A stretch of 64,000 nt of DNA, from NCBI GenBank assembly GCA_017409005.1, contig JAFQTP010000007.1, forward strand, positions 56,479-120,478, given 5' to 3'. The stretch is from Clostridia bacterium. GTDB lineage: Bacteria > Bacillota > Clostridia > Christensenellales > UBA1242. Both the position numbers and the translations under genes were made by a program. Position 1 is the first letter of the stretch. Each line of letters begins with the position of its first letter. Positions 15,659 to 24,816 of this stretch are shown here, one piece after another. The notes below the pieces were generated by a model, which worked only from the letters and a program-made list of their open reading frames with translations, had not been told where the DNA came from and made no database searches.

Positions 15659-16171
15659 TTACTTATTTAAAATGTTTTTTGAAATAAATTCAATAAACAA
15701 AGGTGTAACTTCTTCTAAAGGCTTGTCGTTATAGAAAATAAAATCGTAATCATAGTTTTCAACATCGTCGTCGCTAGTGTTTCCGTAAACTTTGCCTTGA
15801 AGTTCTTTTCTTGGTTTAATTAACAATGTTTTTGTTGTGGTTTTAGAGTGTTTAACAAATTTGGCAATTTCTTCTGGTTCTCTAATATGAACAAACATTA
15901 AATCAAAATCCCCATTTAAAAACACATCTTGTTCGGCAAGTAAAAATTGCAAAGGGAATTCGTTATAGTCGGTCATAAGGCGTTTTAGGTCAGATAAAAA
16001 CTTTCTGGTTTTATCTGATTTGTCGCCAGCCCAGCCGCAATGTTTTGCAACGTCTTTAACTGGGTCGATAGACGATTTGTTGTGAACTTTATATGTTCCT
16101 TCTAAACAATTAATTAGTGAGTCTTTGCCGCAGCCACCCACTCCGTTAATAACAATTGTAACTTTTTCCAT
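15659..16171 (-). CDS. P-loop nucleotide kinase-like protein (170 aa)
   Basis: Walker A variant GVGGCGKDS follows a beta strand (VTIVIN) at the N-terminus. The central part has SDLKRLMTDYN and MFVHIREPEEI, a layout that reminds of phage-type deoxynucleoside monophosphate kinases. It would bind ATP or GTP in the cytoplasm; substrate unknown. It stands alone on the minus strand, convergent with the RT and sharing its terminator. Host-type codon use suggests it is not part of the RT unit. Confidence is good for the P-loop, low for the kinase class. Confidence 0.65.
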   Translation of the reverse strand: MEKVTIVINGVGGCGKDSLINCLEGTYKVHNKSSIDPVKDVAKHCGWAGDKSDKTRKFLSDLKRLMTDYNEFPLQFLLAEQDVFLNGDFDLMFVHIREPEEIAKFVKHSKTTTKTLLIKPRKELQGKVYGNTSDDDVENYDYDFIFYNDKPLEEVTPLFIEFISKNILNK

Positions 16172-16280
16172 ACTTCAATTTTAAAAAATATTTAATTTTG
16201 TTGCAACTAAAAAAGACTTATAAAATTATGTTTGTTAACACTAAACAAACTTTAGGTTTTTATTGGTTAAACTAAACAAA

Positions 16281-16302
16281 AAAGAGAGCGGTTGCTCTCT
16301 AA
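16281..16302 (-). terminator. Terminator of the 159-aa unknown gene
   Basis: AGAGAGC/GCTCTCT with a 4-base loop, followed on the minus strand by TTTTTT; it abuts the stop codon. Confidence 0.85.
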
Positions 16303-16782
16303 TTATTTTGGTTGTAAATCTTGTTTTTGCCTTTTAACTAATTCGGTTAAGGTTTTAATAGCTTTTATTTGGGCTGGTGTTAAATTTGGTGTTACAGACA
16401 TTTCATATTCGCCAGCTCTAACTGCAATGCATGCACGTGTTGCAAGGTTTGCAATGTTTCTAATGTCAGAATCGCTATATTCAACTTCTTTTAATCCTCT
16501 AGTTATTTCTTCAAACGAAACATTTTCTTCTAGGGAATATATAAGTTTAGGTAAATCTGAAATGTATTTACGTTTTTTAGCTAGTTCTTCAGGTTTTCCT
16601 TTTGATTCACTTAATTCATTAATAATAAGGTTTAAAACGGCATCGGCTTCGGTTGGAGGAATTATGCCACTAAAAGACATAATATATGTTGGTAAATAAA
16701 CCTTATCTAACATATTTAATTTTTCAACTGATTTTTCAGCAATAGTTTCAGGCATTTCAAAATGCGGATAATGTTGCTCCAT
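16303..16782 (-). CDS. Unknown soluble protein (159 aa)
   Basis: Mostly helical, with no signal peptide or membrane span. Features are a Pro/Glu-rich start (MEQHYPHFEMPETIAEKS) and a charged middle (LSESKGKPEELAKKRKYISDLPK). AGGAGG lies at a proper distance before the ATG at 16782, and a terminator follows directly, so it is a real single-gene unit. I recognise no family. Neighbours on the same strand (kinase-like) and opposite strand (unknown 276-aa protein) give no functional hint. Confidence 0.7.
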   Translation of the reverse strand: MEQHYPHFEMPETIAEKSVEKLNMLDKVYLPTYIMSFSGIIPPTEADAVLNLIINELSESKGKPEELAKKRKYISDLPKLIYSLEENVSFEEITRGLKEVEYSDSDIRNIANLATRACIAVRAGEYEMSVTPNLTPAQIKAIKTLTELVKRQKQDLQPK

Positions 16783-16938
16783 AAAAACCTCCTAAAGCAA
16801 ATTAATCTGCTTAACATTATTATTTTATCACAAACATGCTGTTTTGTCAAATTGTGAAGTGTGCATTAGTGCGGTTGCAATATTGCAAAAGTTTGTTAAG
16901 CGTGCTATAATTAGTAAAATAGAAAAACGGGGTTTAAT

Positions 16939-17769
16939 ATGTATCCATTTAGAAAAAACGACGAGTTACTATGGCAAGAGCAACTTTGTGTTTTAAAACC
17001 ATTTGATATAGACAGGGCAACAAGGTCTTCAAACTTTTCTTCAGATGGCATACAATATGCTTATTTACTTAGGGAAGATGGTAGAAACTATAACCACTAT
17101 TCATTTTTTATTTTGCCAGATGGGAGAGGCTGTTTGGATTGCAGACATCCATTAGATGTAACACATTTGGGTTTAACTGACTTACTATGTCAACATTGTG
17201 CAGATTTACGAGAATTTAATTTAAATAATCCATTTATAAAACAAATTGTTGAACAACTAAAAGCATACTTTTTAGAAATTAAAGATGTTAGAAATTACGA
17301 GGGATTACTTTCTAGCAATCCACAAACAGTTAAAGAAACGATTTATAATTTTTTTGGATTAAATGGTGCAACTTTTTTAAATGGTGAAAACATGGACAGT
17401 CCTCGTGAGGCAACATTGATGGCTAAAAATAGGCTTTTAACAAACTTATTAGAGTGCAGACCTAATTTGACAGCACATCAAGGATTACTTAGTAATATTG
17501 TTCAGGAAGACGAAATTTTAACTCATGACTTGGGGTGGGTTAAAATTGTTATTATGTTTGATCGCTATTCTGGCAGTATGGTCGCAAAAATACCAAACAA
17601 AGAAATCGGTGGTAGAGAAGTTACTAGTTCTCAACTTTCAACTATTAATCAATTGGCAAAATTTTATGGCTTTGAAACTCAAGAGGTAATGAACGATACG
17701 CTTGAGAGGGATTGGCTGATTACCCGAGAATTAAATATAGCTGAAGGAAAAACACCACAAGAGGGTTAA
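16939..17769 (+). CDS. Unknown protein, paralogue of the 19545-20201 product (276 aa)
   Basis: Soluble, with no signal peptide. It shares with the 218-residue protein at 19545 three spaced blocks: ILPDGRGCLDCRHPL (versus VLPNGDLIDCRR), ILTHDLGWVKIV (versus LLLHDLNLTRVV) and a C-terminal helix (SSQLSTINQLAKFYG versus GAQCDSVVKIAEMFG). Extra cysteines (CLDC, CQHC) could bind metal. The shared order suggests one diverged family encoded twice within 3 kb. No function is known to me. A terminator follows the stop directly. Confidence 0.75.
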   Translation: MYPFRKNDELLWQEQLCVLKPFDIDRATRSSNFSSDGIQYAYLLREDGRNYNHYSFFILPDGRGCLDCRHPLDVTHLGLTDLLCQHCADLREFNLNNPFIKQIVEQLKAYFLEIKDVRNYEGLLSSNPQTVKETIYNFFGLNGATFLNGENMDSPREATLMAKNRLLTNLLECRPNLTAHQGLLSNIVQEDEILTHDLGWVKIVIMFDRYSGSMVAKIPNKEIGGREVTSSQLSTINQLAKFYGFETQEVMNDTLERDWLITRELNIAEGKTPQEG

Positions 17770-17794
17770 AGCAACCAGTTTTGGTTGCTTTTTT
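17769..17794 (+). terminator. Terminator (GCAACCA-type stem)
   Basis: AAGCAACCA/TGGTTGCTT, 4-base loop, T run. Near-identical stems occur at 18642-18668 and 33289-33318. Confidence 0.9.
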
Positions 17795-17870
17795 GTTTGA
17801 AAGCCGCATATTGACATTTGAACTACATTTGATATAATTATAATAACAAGTATGTGGTTTGGAGGTAATT

Positions 17871-18629
17871 ATGGCAGATTTAGTAATAAGATGTGGTTAT
17901 GGAACTAAAAAAATTGATATGAATCCAGACGAGTTTTTTGCTTTACCTAAGGACCATATTTTAAAAAAGGGCTACTGGAGACACGTTTATATTTACACTG
18001 TTGACGAGTTAAAACAAATTGGTGGTGCAGTAAAACAAAAATATGGTGCAGCACATGTTGTTAAAGTTAATGGCAAAGAGTTTGAACTTGATTCTAATGT
18101 TTTAAAAAACACACATAGCAACATTGGTAATTGGTTTGGAAAAGTTGTGCCAATTCAAGGGCAACTTCCGGCAGTTGCTCCGTTAAGTGGCAGAAAATAT
18201 ACCGAAAGTTATGGAATGCTAGATTTAACCACTGGCGAAATAGTTGCTGTTGCATCAGGCTCGCTTACACCTATAACCGATTCGGTTTATTTGGCAAGCA
18301 CAGACGATATGTGGGTAAATACAATTAAAGGACGTGGTAACCACACATTGCACGTTGTAACGGGTAAATATGATGTTCAACGTTCTAGTGATGGCGGAAT
18401 TGTGGTTTATGCCGATAAAGGCAGAGGTATTGTTAATTTAGAATATAAAGCAGAGGCTTTTACTGAACAAGACTTAAACAAAATGCTTCTAGAAAAACAA
18501 GCAGAAGCAAAAATTGCAGCAGTGGCAAGAGAACTAGCCGAAGCAGGTTTATCTACTGAACAAATTTCAGAAATAGTTTCAAAAGCAACAGCTCATGTTC
18601 AAGTTTCACAAAATGGTAAAAAATTTTAA
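17871..18629 (+). CDS. Unknown protein (252 aa)
   Basis: Start ATG 17871 has GGAGGT 4 bases upstream; a TTG at 17859 is less likely. Sequence begins MADLVIRCGYGTKKIDM. The middle is rich in beta-strand patterns with Gly turns (GMLDLTTGEIVAVASGSL, ITDSVYLASTDDMW), and the C-terminus is an Ala/Glu-rich helix pair (EKQAEAKIAAVARELAEAG). No signal peptide. Its own promoter (TTGATATAAT, about 17829-17838) and terminator make it a single-gene unit. The fold may be a small beta domain with a helical tail. I do not recognise the family. Confidence 0.7.
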   Translation: MADLVIRCGYGTKKIDMNPDEFFALPKDHILKKGYWRHVYIYTVDELKQIGGAVKQKYGAAHVVKVNGKEFELDSNVLKNTHSNIGNWFGKVVPIQGQLPAVAPLSGRKYTESYGMLDLTTGEIVAVASGSLTPITDSVYLASTDDMWVNTIKGRGNHTLHVVTGKYDVQRSSDGGIVVYADKGRGIVNLEYKAEAFTEQDLNKMLLEKQAEAKIAAVARELAEAGLSTEQISEIVSKATAHVQVSQNGKKF

Positions 18630-18641
18630 AAATAAAAAAAT

Positions 18642-18668
18642 AAAAGCAACCAGTTTGGTTGCTTTTTG
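18642..18668 (+). terminator. Terminator (GCAACCA-type stem)
   Basis: AAAAGCAACCA/TGGTTGCTTTT with a T run, 13 bases after the stop of the 252-aa gene; it also lies near the end of the convergent gene at 18683. Confidence 0.85.
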
Positions 18669-18682
18669 TTTTATTAAATCAA

Positions 18683-19402
18683 TTATTTTTCTTCTTTAAC
18701 TTCTTCGGCGTTTTTTTCTTGTTTTGTTTTCTTTGCTGGTTTTTCTTTCTTTTTCTTTTCTTTAACTTCTGGCTCGATTTTAGGTTGTTCTTCAACTTCG
18801 TAAATTCCGTCCTTAGCATTCATAACTAAAACATCTAACTCAAGTGCCATTTCAACAGCTTCTTTGCAAGGTTCAAACGAAAGTTTAATTTGTTTTTCTT
18901 TTGATAAATCAACTTTGTTTGAAGTTTCTGATTCGGCAATTTCAACGTGTTTTGTGTTTTCTAGTTCAAGCGAAATTGTTACACCAACTTCTTTATTTTT
19001 AACAAAGAAAAACACAAGGGACGCTGCAATTAAAAATGGCGATGCAATATATAATCCTGTTGCAACTGAAGGCACTCCAATGGCAACGCCTAAACAAGCA
19101 AGGCCTAAAACCAAGCAAATAATTCCTAAACTTAAAAATAGTTTGCTAGGGGTGTTATGTTGACCAACAAAGCAGTTAACTGCATGAATGTCGTCTAGCA
19201 TGTACGATGTTTTTTGATATGAATCGTTGTTAACTGTGCTTGTTGTAATTAAACGTTTGTCGGTTAATGTAACTCTATTTTTAATCATAATTGAGTTGGT
19301 GTCGGTTTGTTCTTGTTTAGTAAGTAACCAACTTTTAACAACTATTTCGTTTTTAGATGTGTCTTTTACTTTCGAAAAATCAATATCTTTTGTAATTTTC
19401 AT
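18683..19402 (-). CDS. Two-span membrane protein with charged C-terminal tail, unknown function
   Basis: 239 residues from the ATG at 19402, which has GAGGAGA upstream; the longer frame to 19456 has no ribosome site. An N-terminal soluble part (MKITKDIDFSKVKD onward, beta-rich, resembling a small PH-like segment) is followed by two closely spaced membrane helices (LFLSLGIICLVLGLACLG and ATGLYIASPFLIAASLVFFF). After another soluble stretch comes a Lys/Glu repeat tail (KKKKEKPAKKTKQEKNAEE). Topology suggests both ends in the cytoplasm. The function is unknown. Confidence 0.7.
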   Translation of the reverse strand: MKITKDIDFSKVKDTSKNEIVVKSWLLTKQEQTDTNSIMIKNRVTLTDKRLITTSTVNNDSYQKTSYMLDDIHAVNCFVGQHNTPSKLFLSLGIICLVLGLACLGVAIGVPSVATGLYIASPFLIAASLVFFFVKNKEVGVTISLELENTKHVEIAESETSNKVDLSKEKQIKLSFEPCKEAVEMALELDVLVMNAKDGIYEVEEQPKIEPEVKEKKKKEKPAKKTKQEKNAEEVKEEK

Positions 19403-19544
19403 TTTTCCATCTCCTCTTAACAATTTTATTATATTAAAATAAGATTTAAAAATCAATTAAATATATATTGGTTTAGTTCTTTTGGGTATTGAAAAATGGT
19501 TTAATATGTGATACACTTTAAACACTAAAAAATAGGGGTGCACA

Positions 19545-20201
19545 ATGAACACATACAATCCAAATTTGGAAGACCTTTCCTATGAAACAAAACTTCAAAA
19601 TTTAAAAATTTTAACAGTTAAACAAGTTTTGGAAGATATATATAAATATCCAAACGAAACACATCGATCCTATTATGTGTTGCCAAATGGAGATTTAATA
19701 GATTGCCGCAGAGTGGTTGCTTTAAATCATGAAAAAATGGCATATTTTGTTTATGAGGAATTAGATAGGTTGCTTGGTGAGCCGGGGCTTGAAGAATTAA
19801 AACTTAAAAATTCGATTTTATTAAGGCCAGGTAATGAACAATATTTTAAATGTGCTAATGCCGTTAAACATGCTTTAGTTACTCAAATTGTAAAACAAAA
19901 GCCTGCTTTATATCAAAGAGCTAGTGGTGTTGCAATGATGCTTGGCAATGAATCGTTATTGTTGCACGATTTAAATTTAACAAGGGTGGTTGTTGAAAAA
20001 CACGGATTGCAAACAGATTTTGCGGTTCAAGTAACATCGCTTAGAATTAATGGCAATGCTCCAACCGGTGCACAATGTGATAGTGTTGTGAAAATTGCTG
20101 AAATGTTTGGCAAAGATGGTAAAGAGGTGTGGCGCAATGCAGTTAATGATGCTAGAAAACTTTGCGAAGATATTGACAAACTAGCCGACTTTACAATGTA
20201 A
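19545..20201 (+). CDS. Unknown protein, paralogue of the 16939-17769 product (218 aa)
   Basis: Soluble and mostly helical. It shares the DGxxIDCRR, LLxHDLxxxRVV and C-terminal helix blocks with the 276-aa protein at 16939 but lacks that protein's longer N-terminal section and CQHC pair. A promoter-like GATACACTT lies about 40 bases upstream and a hairpin terminator follows, so it is a single-gene unit. Cytoplasmic; the function is unknown to me. Similarity is recognisable by eye but low. Confidence 0.75.
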   Translation: MNTYNPNLEDLSYETKLQNLKILTVKQVLEDIYKYPNETHRSYYVLPNGDLIDCRRVVALNHEKMAYFVYEELDRLLGEPGLEELKLKNSILLRPGNEQYFKCANAVKHALVTQIVKQKPALYQRASGVAMMLGNESLLLHDLNLTRVVVEKHGLQTDFAVQVTSLRINGNAPTGAQCDSVVKIAEMFGKDGKEVWRNAVNDARKLCEDIDKLADFTM

Positions 20202-20216
20202 ACTAATTTTAAATTT

Positions 20217-20253
20217 AAGGACTTTAACGTTTAATGGTTAAAGTTCTTTTTTA
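20217..20253 (+). terminator. Terminator of the 218-aa unknown gene
   Basis: AAGGACTTTAAC pairs with GTTAAAGTTCTTT (one wobble), followed by T residues. Confidence 0.85.
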
Positions 20254-20310
20254 CATAAAATTTTAAGTTTGTTTCATACTAAACTAACAAAACATTTTTG
20301 GAGGAAAAGT

Positions 20311-20907
20311 ATGAAATTAAAAGATAGTAAAACATTTAGTAATTTAGCACGTGCTTATGCTGGCGAGTGTCAAGCCAGAACCAGGTATGAATTTGTTGAA
20401 TATGGCTTTAGGTATAATGGCTATGAGGCAATTGCCCAAACCATTGATAAAATTGCTTATCAAGAGTTTAACCATGCACGCATGCTTTACACATTTATTC
20501 AAGATGCCGAACTTAAACAAGTAAACAACATTGAGGTTTGTGCTGGATTTCCATTTAAAGAAAAGTGGGAACTTGAAAACAACTTAAAACTTTTGGCTGA
20601 GGACGAAAACGACGAGGCAGAAGTTTATGCCGAGTTTATTAATGTTGCCGAGGAAGAGGGATTTACTGAAATTGCCGAACTTTTTAAAAATATTATGGAC
20701 GTAGAAATTAGGCATCGTGATGTGTTTTTAGAAATTTATAAACAATTTAGCGAAGGTACAATTTATAAAAAAGAAACCGAGGAACTTTGGTATTGTCCTG
20801 CATGTGGTTATGTTGGTAAAGGCAAACATGCGTGGGAAAAGTGTCCGCTTTGCGAAGCTGAACAAGGCGTTTGCAATTTGGTTATGCCAGAGGGATATAT
20901 TATTTAA
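20311..20907 (+). CDS. Rubrerythrin
   Basis: 198 residues from ATG 20311 (GGAGGA upstream). The N-terminal ferritin-like four-helix domain carries diiron ligands in GECQARTRYEF, YQEFNHARM and EVEIRHRDV-type stretches (E and ExxH pairs). The C-terminal rubredoxin-like domain has CPACGYVG and CPLC for one mononuclear iron. It reduces hydrogen peroxide in the cytoplasm of anaerobes, fed by reduced rubredoxin or NADH routes. The gene stands alone between two terminators. The anaerobic lifestyle of the host is supported by it. Length and order match the family. Confidence 0.93.
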   Translation: MKLKDSKTFSNLARAYAGECQARTRYEFVEYGFRYNGYEAIAQTIDKIAYQEFNHARMLYTFIQDAELKQVNNIEVCAGFPFKEKWELENNLKLLAEDENDEAEVYAEFINVAEEEGFTEIAELFKNIMDVEIRHRDVFLEIYKQFSEGTIYKKETEELWYCPACGYVGKGKHAWEKCPLCEAEQGVCNLVMPEGYII

Positions 20908-20914
20908 TTTTAAC

Positions 20915-20944
20915 AGACTTTAACATTTCGTTAAGGTCTTTTTT
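20915..20944 (+). terminator. Terminator of the rubrerythrin gene
   Basis: AGACTTTAAC/GTTAAGGTCT with a 5-base loop, then TTTTTT. Confidence 0.85.
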
Positions 20945-21022
20945 ATGGTAATTAGTTGTCAATCTAAAAATCTTGAAGTAATATATAAATATATTAAACT
21001 ATTGTTTAAGAGGAGATTACTT

Positions 21023-22918
21023 ATGACAAAAAAGAAAATTGTTCAACTTGTTTTTTGTTTAATTAGTTTCTTACTTGTTGCAGCAATGGTTGTTGCTGGT
21101 TTAATTTTTTCTAAGGATAACGATGGCGAAATATCTGCCGAGGAAAAACTTGAACTAGTTTTAAGCAAAACTGGTGCAGCAATGGAAACAAATAATAAAA
21201 AATTGGCAAACAGCTTTAATGCTGCTGTAGACCAAAAGAAAGCTCAAGCCGAAGCTGAAGATTCTGGCTCACAAACTCAAGCGTTAACAAGTTATAAAAA
21301 CAAAGTTGGTGCTTACATGAGCGACACCGAAGAAGAACTTTTTAATGATTGTTTGTGGGAAATTAATTATTTTGCTGGTTACTATGGTTTTTCTGAGTAT
21401 TTTAACGAGTTTTTAGATATTTCGTTTTTAAACAACACCTATTTTGTTAATCAAACACTTTATGATGGCGATTATTATGCAAAATTTGTTTTAAACGAAA
21501 ATTCACTTCAACTTTTGCTTGATAGAAAAGCAAATGCCGATACAAACGAAAGTGAAAACTTAGATATTACAGTGTTCTTTAACGAGAACTATAATCCAAC
21601 AAAAATGGAATTTTATAGTGTATTTAAAAATCCAGATAGTGAAACACCATATTTATATTTCCATCATGCAACAATAAATTTTGCTAGTTCAACCTTTACT
21701 TATTACAACAACTCGTTTCCAATTAATACAACCTACGAACAATTTACAAATTTCTCTGATGCTGATTTAATTGAAAACATGCGTGCTGCCGAGTATTTTT
21801 ATTTGAATTATAACGATGTTTCAACTCTAGATGGTTTTTATATTTGGGATATTGAAGAGGTTGATTGGGGCACAACCATTAACTCTGATTTGCAAGCAAA
21901 CATTTTAACAAAATGTAAAGCTGCTGGCTATAAAGATTTTACAACCTACAGCACCGATAATTTCGATCACGAAAATGCTTTAACCTATGAAAAGGGTAAC
22001 GAGTGCATTAACTATGCATTTAATAAATATATTATCGAGCAAGATTCTAAAGGTGAATATTTAATTGCTCGTCAAGCTAAAGGTATTGACCAAAACGTTA
22101 TGATTGGCATCGATTCGTTTGCTGAAATGCTTTTAGGAGATTTGGAAGTATCAGAACAATTTAATCAATTAAATTACGTGGTTAATAACGAATTAACAAA
22201 CAACGAAGATGTTAACTTTAAAAAAGAGTTGAATTCACAAAATCCAATTAGCACACAAACTATTACCGATGTAAAAAATTGGTTCGATAACGAATATGAT
22301 AGCAGTAAATATTATTTCCAAACCATCACTTTTGGAAATTACAAAATTACTATTGAAAATTCGGTAGTTAACATTGTTAAATTGGGAACAAATAGTGCAG
22401 AGGTTTTATGTGTTCAATCATACAGCCCTAATAGTGCTTATGTATATTACTATAACATTACTGAAACGGGAACAGTTTTGTTTAGTTACGATTTTGCTGA
22501 AAATGCAGATTCTTGGTGGTACACTTATGATTCAGACGCACAAGAATGGATAGAAAATTTAAGAAAACGCACAACCTATGCTGTTGAATATGGGAAACTT
22601 GATTTAACTTATTCAAACTATATGGCTAATTATTATAGCGAAAATAAAGGTTTAGAATGTGGAACCGATTATAACGTTTTAGAGGTAAGCAATATTTCTT
22701 ATTATTACTATGTTGATGCCAACGATTCTGCTAAAACAGAATTAAGTTATTATTATAATGGCAAATATAATGAAAAGAATATTCATGTTGCAGCACATAA
22801 AAATAATAACGAAAGCGCTTACAATTATTGCTATGAAGGGACAGATGTTTACATGTATTTCAACTACTGGGCAATAAGAGATGCTTTAGGAAGTGTTGGT
22901 TTTACATATAACGCATAA
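21023..22918 (+). CDS. Large exported or membrane-anchored protein, unknown function (631 aa)
   Basis: Start ATG 21023 follows AAGAGGAGA; the frame extends upstream to 20945 without a ribosome site. MTKKKIVQ precedes one hydrophobic helix (LVFCLISFLLVAAMVVAGLIF), a signal anchor or signal peptide without lipobox. The rest is extracytoplasmic: very rich in Asn, Tyr, Asp and Glu, few Cys, with repeated YYY/NYY patches. No catalytic motif is recognisable. Similar Asn/Tyr-rich exported proteins occur at 4274 and 39433 in this window. Likely surface-exposed; role unknown. Confidence 0.75.
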   Translation: MTKKKIVQLVFCLISFLLVAAMVVAGLIFSKDNDGEISAEEKLELVLSKTGAAMETNNKKLANSFNAAVDQKKAQAEAEDSGSQTQALTSYKNKVGAYMSDTEEELFNDCLWEINYFAGYYGFSEYFNEFLDISFLNNTYFVNQTLYDGDYYAKFVLNENSLQLLLDRKANADTNESENLDITVFFNENYNPTKMEFYSVFKNPDSETPYLYFHHATINFASSTFTYYNNSFPINTTYEQFTNFSDADLIENMRAAEYFYLNYNDVSTLDGFYIWDIEEVDWGTTINSDLQANILTKCKAAGYKDFTTYSTDNFDHENALTYEKGNECINYAFNKYIIEQDSKGEYLIARQAKGIDQNVMIGIDSFAEMLLGDLEVSEQFNQLNYVVNNELTNNEDVNFKKELNSQNPISTQTITDVKNWFDNEYDSSKYYFQTITFGNYKITIENSVVNIVKLGTNSAEVLCVQSYSPNSAYVYYYNITETGTVLFSYDFAENADSWWYTYDSDAQEWIENLRKRTTYAVEYGKLDLTYSNYMANYYSENKGLECGTDYNVLEVSNISYYYYVDANDSAKTELSYYYNGKYNEKNIHVAAHKNNNESAYNYCYEGTDVYMYFNYWAIRDALGSVGFTYNA

Positions 22919-22926
22919 TTAAAACA

Positions 22927-22954
22927 AAAAATGGTGCTTAGGCATCATTTTTTT
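22927..22954 (+). terminator. Terminator of the exported protein gene
   Basis: AAAAATGGTGC pairs with GCATCATTTTT (one wobble) followed by T residues. Confidence 0.85.
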
Positions 22955-23057
22955 ATTTTAAATAAGTTAAATTATATAAATAAATTAATTTTATCCGCTT
23001 TTTATTTGTTTGGAAGTTGCTTGATTAATGTGATATACTTTTAATTAGGAAATTATT

Positions 23058-23480
23058 ATGGATAAAATGTTTACAAACTTGCAAAATTTAACACCTCAAA
23101 AAGCCAAAAACTTAAATCCACAGGTTTTGGCTTTTGTTGGTGATAGTGTTTACACATTGTTTGTTCGAACCATGCTTGCTGAAAAGTTTGATGTTAAAAG
23201 CGGAAAACTTCATAATCTTGCAAACGAATATGTTAAAGCGGGTGGGCAAAGCGATGCTCTTACAAACATTTTAGAGGTTTTGTTGGAAGACGAAATGGCA
23301 ATTTTTAAGCGTGCTAGAAACTATAAAACCCATTCGGTTGCAAAAAATGCGAATGTTATTGATTACAAACGTGCAACAGGGTTTGAGGCTGTTGTTGGAT
23401 ATTTATATTTAATTGGAAATTATAACCGATTAAATGAAATTTTAAATTTGTGTGTTAAAGGAGATTCTCATGAAAGTTGA
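23058..23480 (+). CDS. mrnC: Mini-ribonuclease III (MrnC)
   Basis: 140 residues, only an RNase III catalytic domain with no double-stranded RNA-binding domain. LAFVGDSVYTLFVR holds the signature acidic residues of the family, and TGFEAVVGYLYL is the second conserved box with catalytic Glu. In Bacillota it matures 23S rRNA ends. It overlaps the next gene (rlmB) by 11 bases, the order found in Bacillus (mrnC-rlmB-yacP-sigH). A promoter-like GATATACTTTTAATT lies just upstream. Together with rlmB it forms the start of a six-gene run to recR. Confidence 0.92.
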   Translation: MDKMFTNLQNLTPQKAKNLNPQVLAFVGDSVYTLFVRTMLAEKFDVKSGKLHNLANEYVKAGGQSDALTNILEVLLEDEMAIFKRARNYKTHSVAKNANVIDYKRATGFEAVVGYLYLIGNYNRLNEILNLCVKGDSHES

Positions 23481-24192
23481 GGGTAGAAATGCTGTTAGAG
23501 AACTTGTTTTAAACGGAACCACTATTGATAGGGTTTTAATTCAAAACAACTTGCACGACGCTGTTATTACCGATTTAATTGATTTATGTAAAAGTCGAAA
23601 AATTAGGTTTCAATTTGTTGCTGCAAACATTTTAAATAACGAAAGCGTAACAAAACATCACCAAGGAGTAATTGCTTACACCTCGGAATTTAAATATTCG
23701 GCAACCGAAGATATTTTAGAGTACGCTAAAGAAAAAGGTGAGGACCCATTTATTTTAATTTTAGATGGTATTGAAGACCCACACAATTTAGGAAGTATTT
23801 TGCGTAATTGCGATTGCATGGGCGTGCATGGTGTAATAATTGAAAAAACTAGGGCTTGTCAGGTTAACGAAACTGTTATTAAAACCAGTGCTGGGGCTAC
23901 AAGCTATGTTAAAGTTGCACGTGTGGCAAACATTAACAACGAAATTGAAAAACTAAAAAAACAAAATGTTTGGGTTTATGCTTGCGAGTTGGGTGGCGAA
24001 AACCTAACAAAAGCAAACTTAACAGGGCCCATTGCCATTGTTATTGGCAGCGAGGGGCGAGGAACTGGCAAATTAACACTTAAAATTTGCGATGGAACAG
24101 TAACCATTCCACAATACGGAAAAATTAATTCGCTTAATGCAAGTGTTGCAACCGGCGTAATTTTATATGAAGTAAGGCGTCAGCGCGGATAA
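23470..24192 (+). CDS. rlmB: 23S rRNA 2'-O-ribose methyltransferase RlmB (SpoU/TrmH family)
   Basis: 240 residues from ATG 23470, set by AAAGGAGA inside the end of mrnC. SpoU motifs are present: LDGIEDPHNLGSILRNCDCMG (motif 1, starting near residue 99), IAIVIGSEGRG (motif 2) and IPQYGKINSLNASVATGVILYE (motif 3), which together form the knotted AdoMet site. The N-terminal substrate-binding part begins VEGRNAVRELV. It methylates a guanosine ribose of 23S rRNA (G2251 in E. coli numbering) or acts on a related site. The mrnC-rlmB pairing supports the assignment. Confidence 0.92.
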   Translation: MKVEGRNAVRELVLNGTTIDRVLIQNNLHDAVITDLIDLCKSRKIRFQFVAANILNNESVTKHHQGVIAYTSEFKYSATEDILEYAKEKGEDPFILILDGIEDPHNLGSILRNCDCMGVHGVIIEKTRACQVNETVIKTSAGATSYVKVARVANINNEIEKLKKQNVWVYACELGGENLTKANLTGPIAIVIGSEGRGTGKLTLKICDGTVTIPQYGKINSLNASVATGVILYEVRRQRG

Positions 24193-24209
24193 AACTTTAA
24201 GGAAATTTG

Positions 24210-24815
24210 ATGGATAAATTATCGGAAGATAAGTTAATAGCACTTGCCAAAAGTGGCAACGAACAAGCACAAGAGCAACTGCTAAACAATTATAAGCAGT
24301 TGGTTAGTTTTGTTGCTCGCCATTATTTTTTGGTGGGTGGCGACCAAGACGATTTAATTCAAGAAGGCATGATTGGGCTATATAAAGCAATTAATAGTTA
24401 CGACGAAACTAAAAATGATAATTTTGGGGCTTATGCAAAAACATTAATTGAACATCAAGTTATTAATGCAATTAAAAGCGATAGCGCATTAAAAAATTCG
24501 ATGTTAAACCAATCGCTTAATCTAAACAATCAGGGCTTTGTTAGCTACGACGACGAAGACGACAGCCCAATTTTTGTGGTTCCATCTAACAAACTTACAC
24601 CCGAAAATTTAATTTTATCTAGCGAAGGAACTAAAAACATTGCCAAAGAAATTAAAAAAGTTTTATCTGATTATGAGTTAAAGGTTTTGAAACTTTACTT
24701 AAAAGGGTTAAACTATAATGACATTGCAAGTGTAATTAGTGCAACACCCAAAAGTGTTGATAATGCACTTAATCGTATAAAAACCAAACTGCAATTTTTA
24801 AAGGAAAGGAGTTAA
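24210..24815 (+). CDS. sigH: RNA polymerase sigma factor, SigH-like
   Basis: 201 residues from ATG 24210 with AAGGAAA upstream. Region 2 is clear (ARHYFLVGGDQDDLIQEGMIGLYKAINSYDE, core binding and -10 recognition), and region 4 is the C-terminal helix-turn-helix (NDIASVISATPKSVDNALNRIK). Length and position after mrnC and rlmB match sigma-H of Bacillota, which drives early stationary phase and sporulation genes; yacP between rlmB and sigH is missing here. Whether the organism sporulates cannot be told from this window. dnaX starts 1 base after the stop. Confidence 0.85.
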   Translation: MDKLSEDKLIALAKSGNEQAQEQLLNNYKQLVSFVARHYFLVGGDQDDLIQEGMIGLYKAINSYDETKNDNFGAYAKTLIEHQVINAIKSDSALKNSMLNQSLNLNNQGFVSYDDEDDSPIFVVPSNKLTPENLILSSEGTKNIAKEIKKVLSDYELKVLKLYLKGLNYNDIASVISATPKSVDNALNRIKTKLQFLKERS

Positions 24816-24816
24816 T

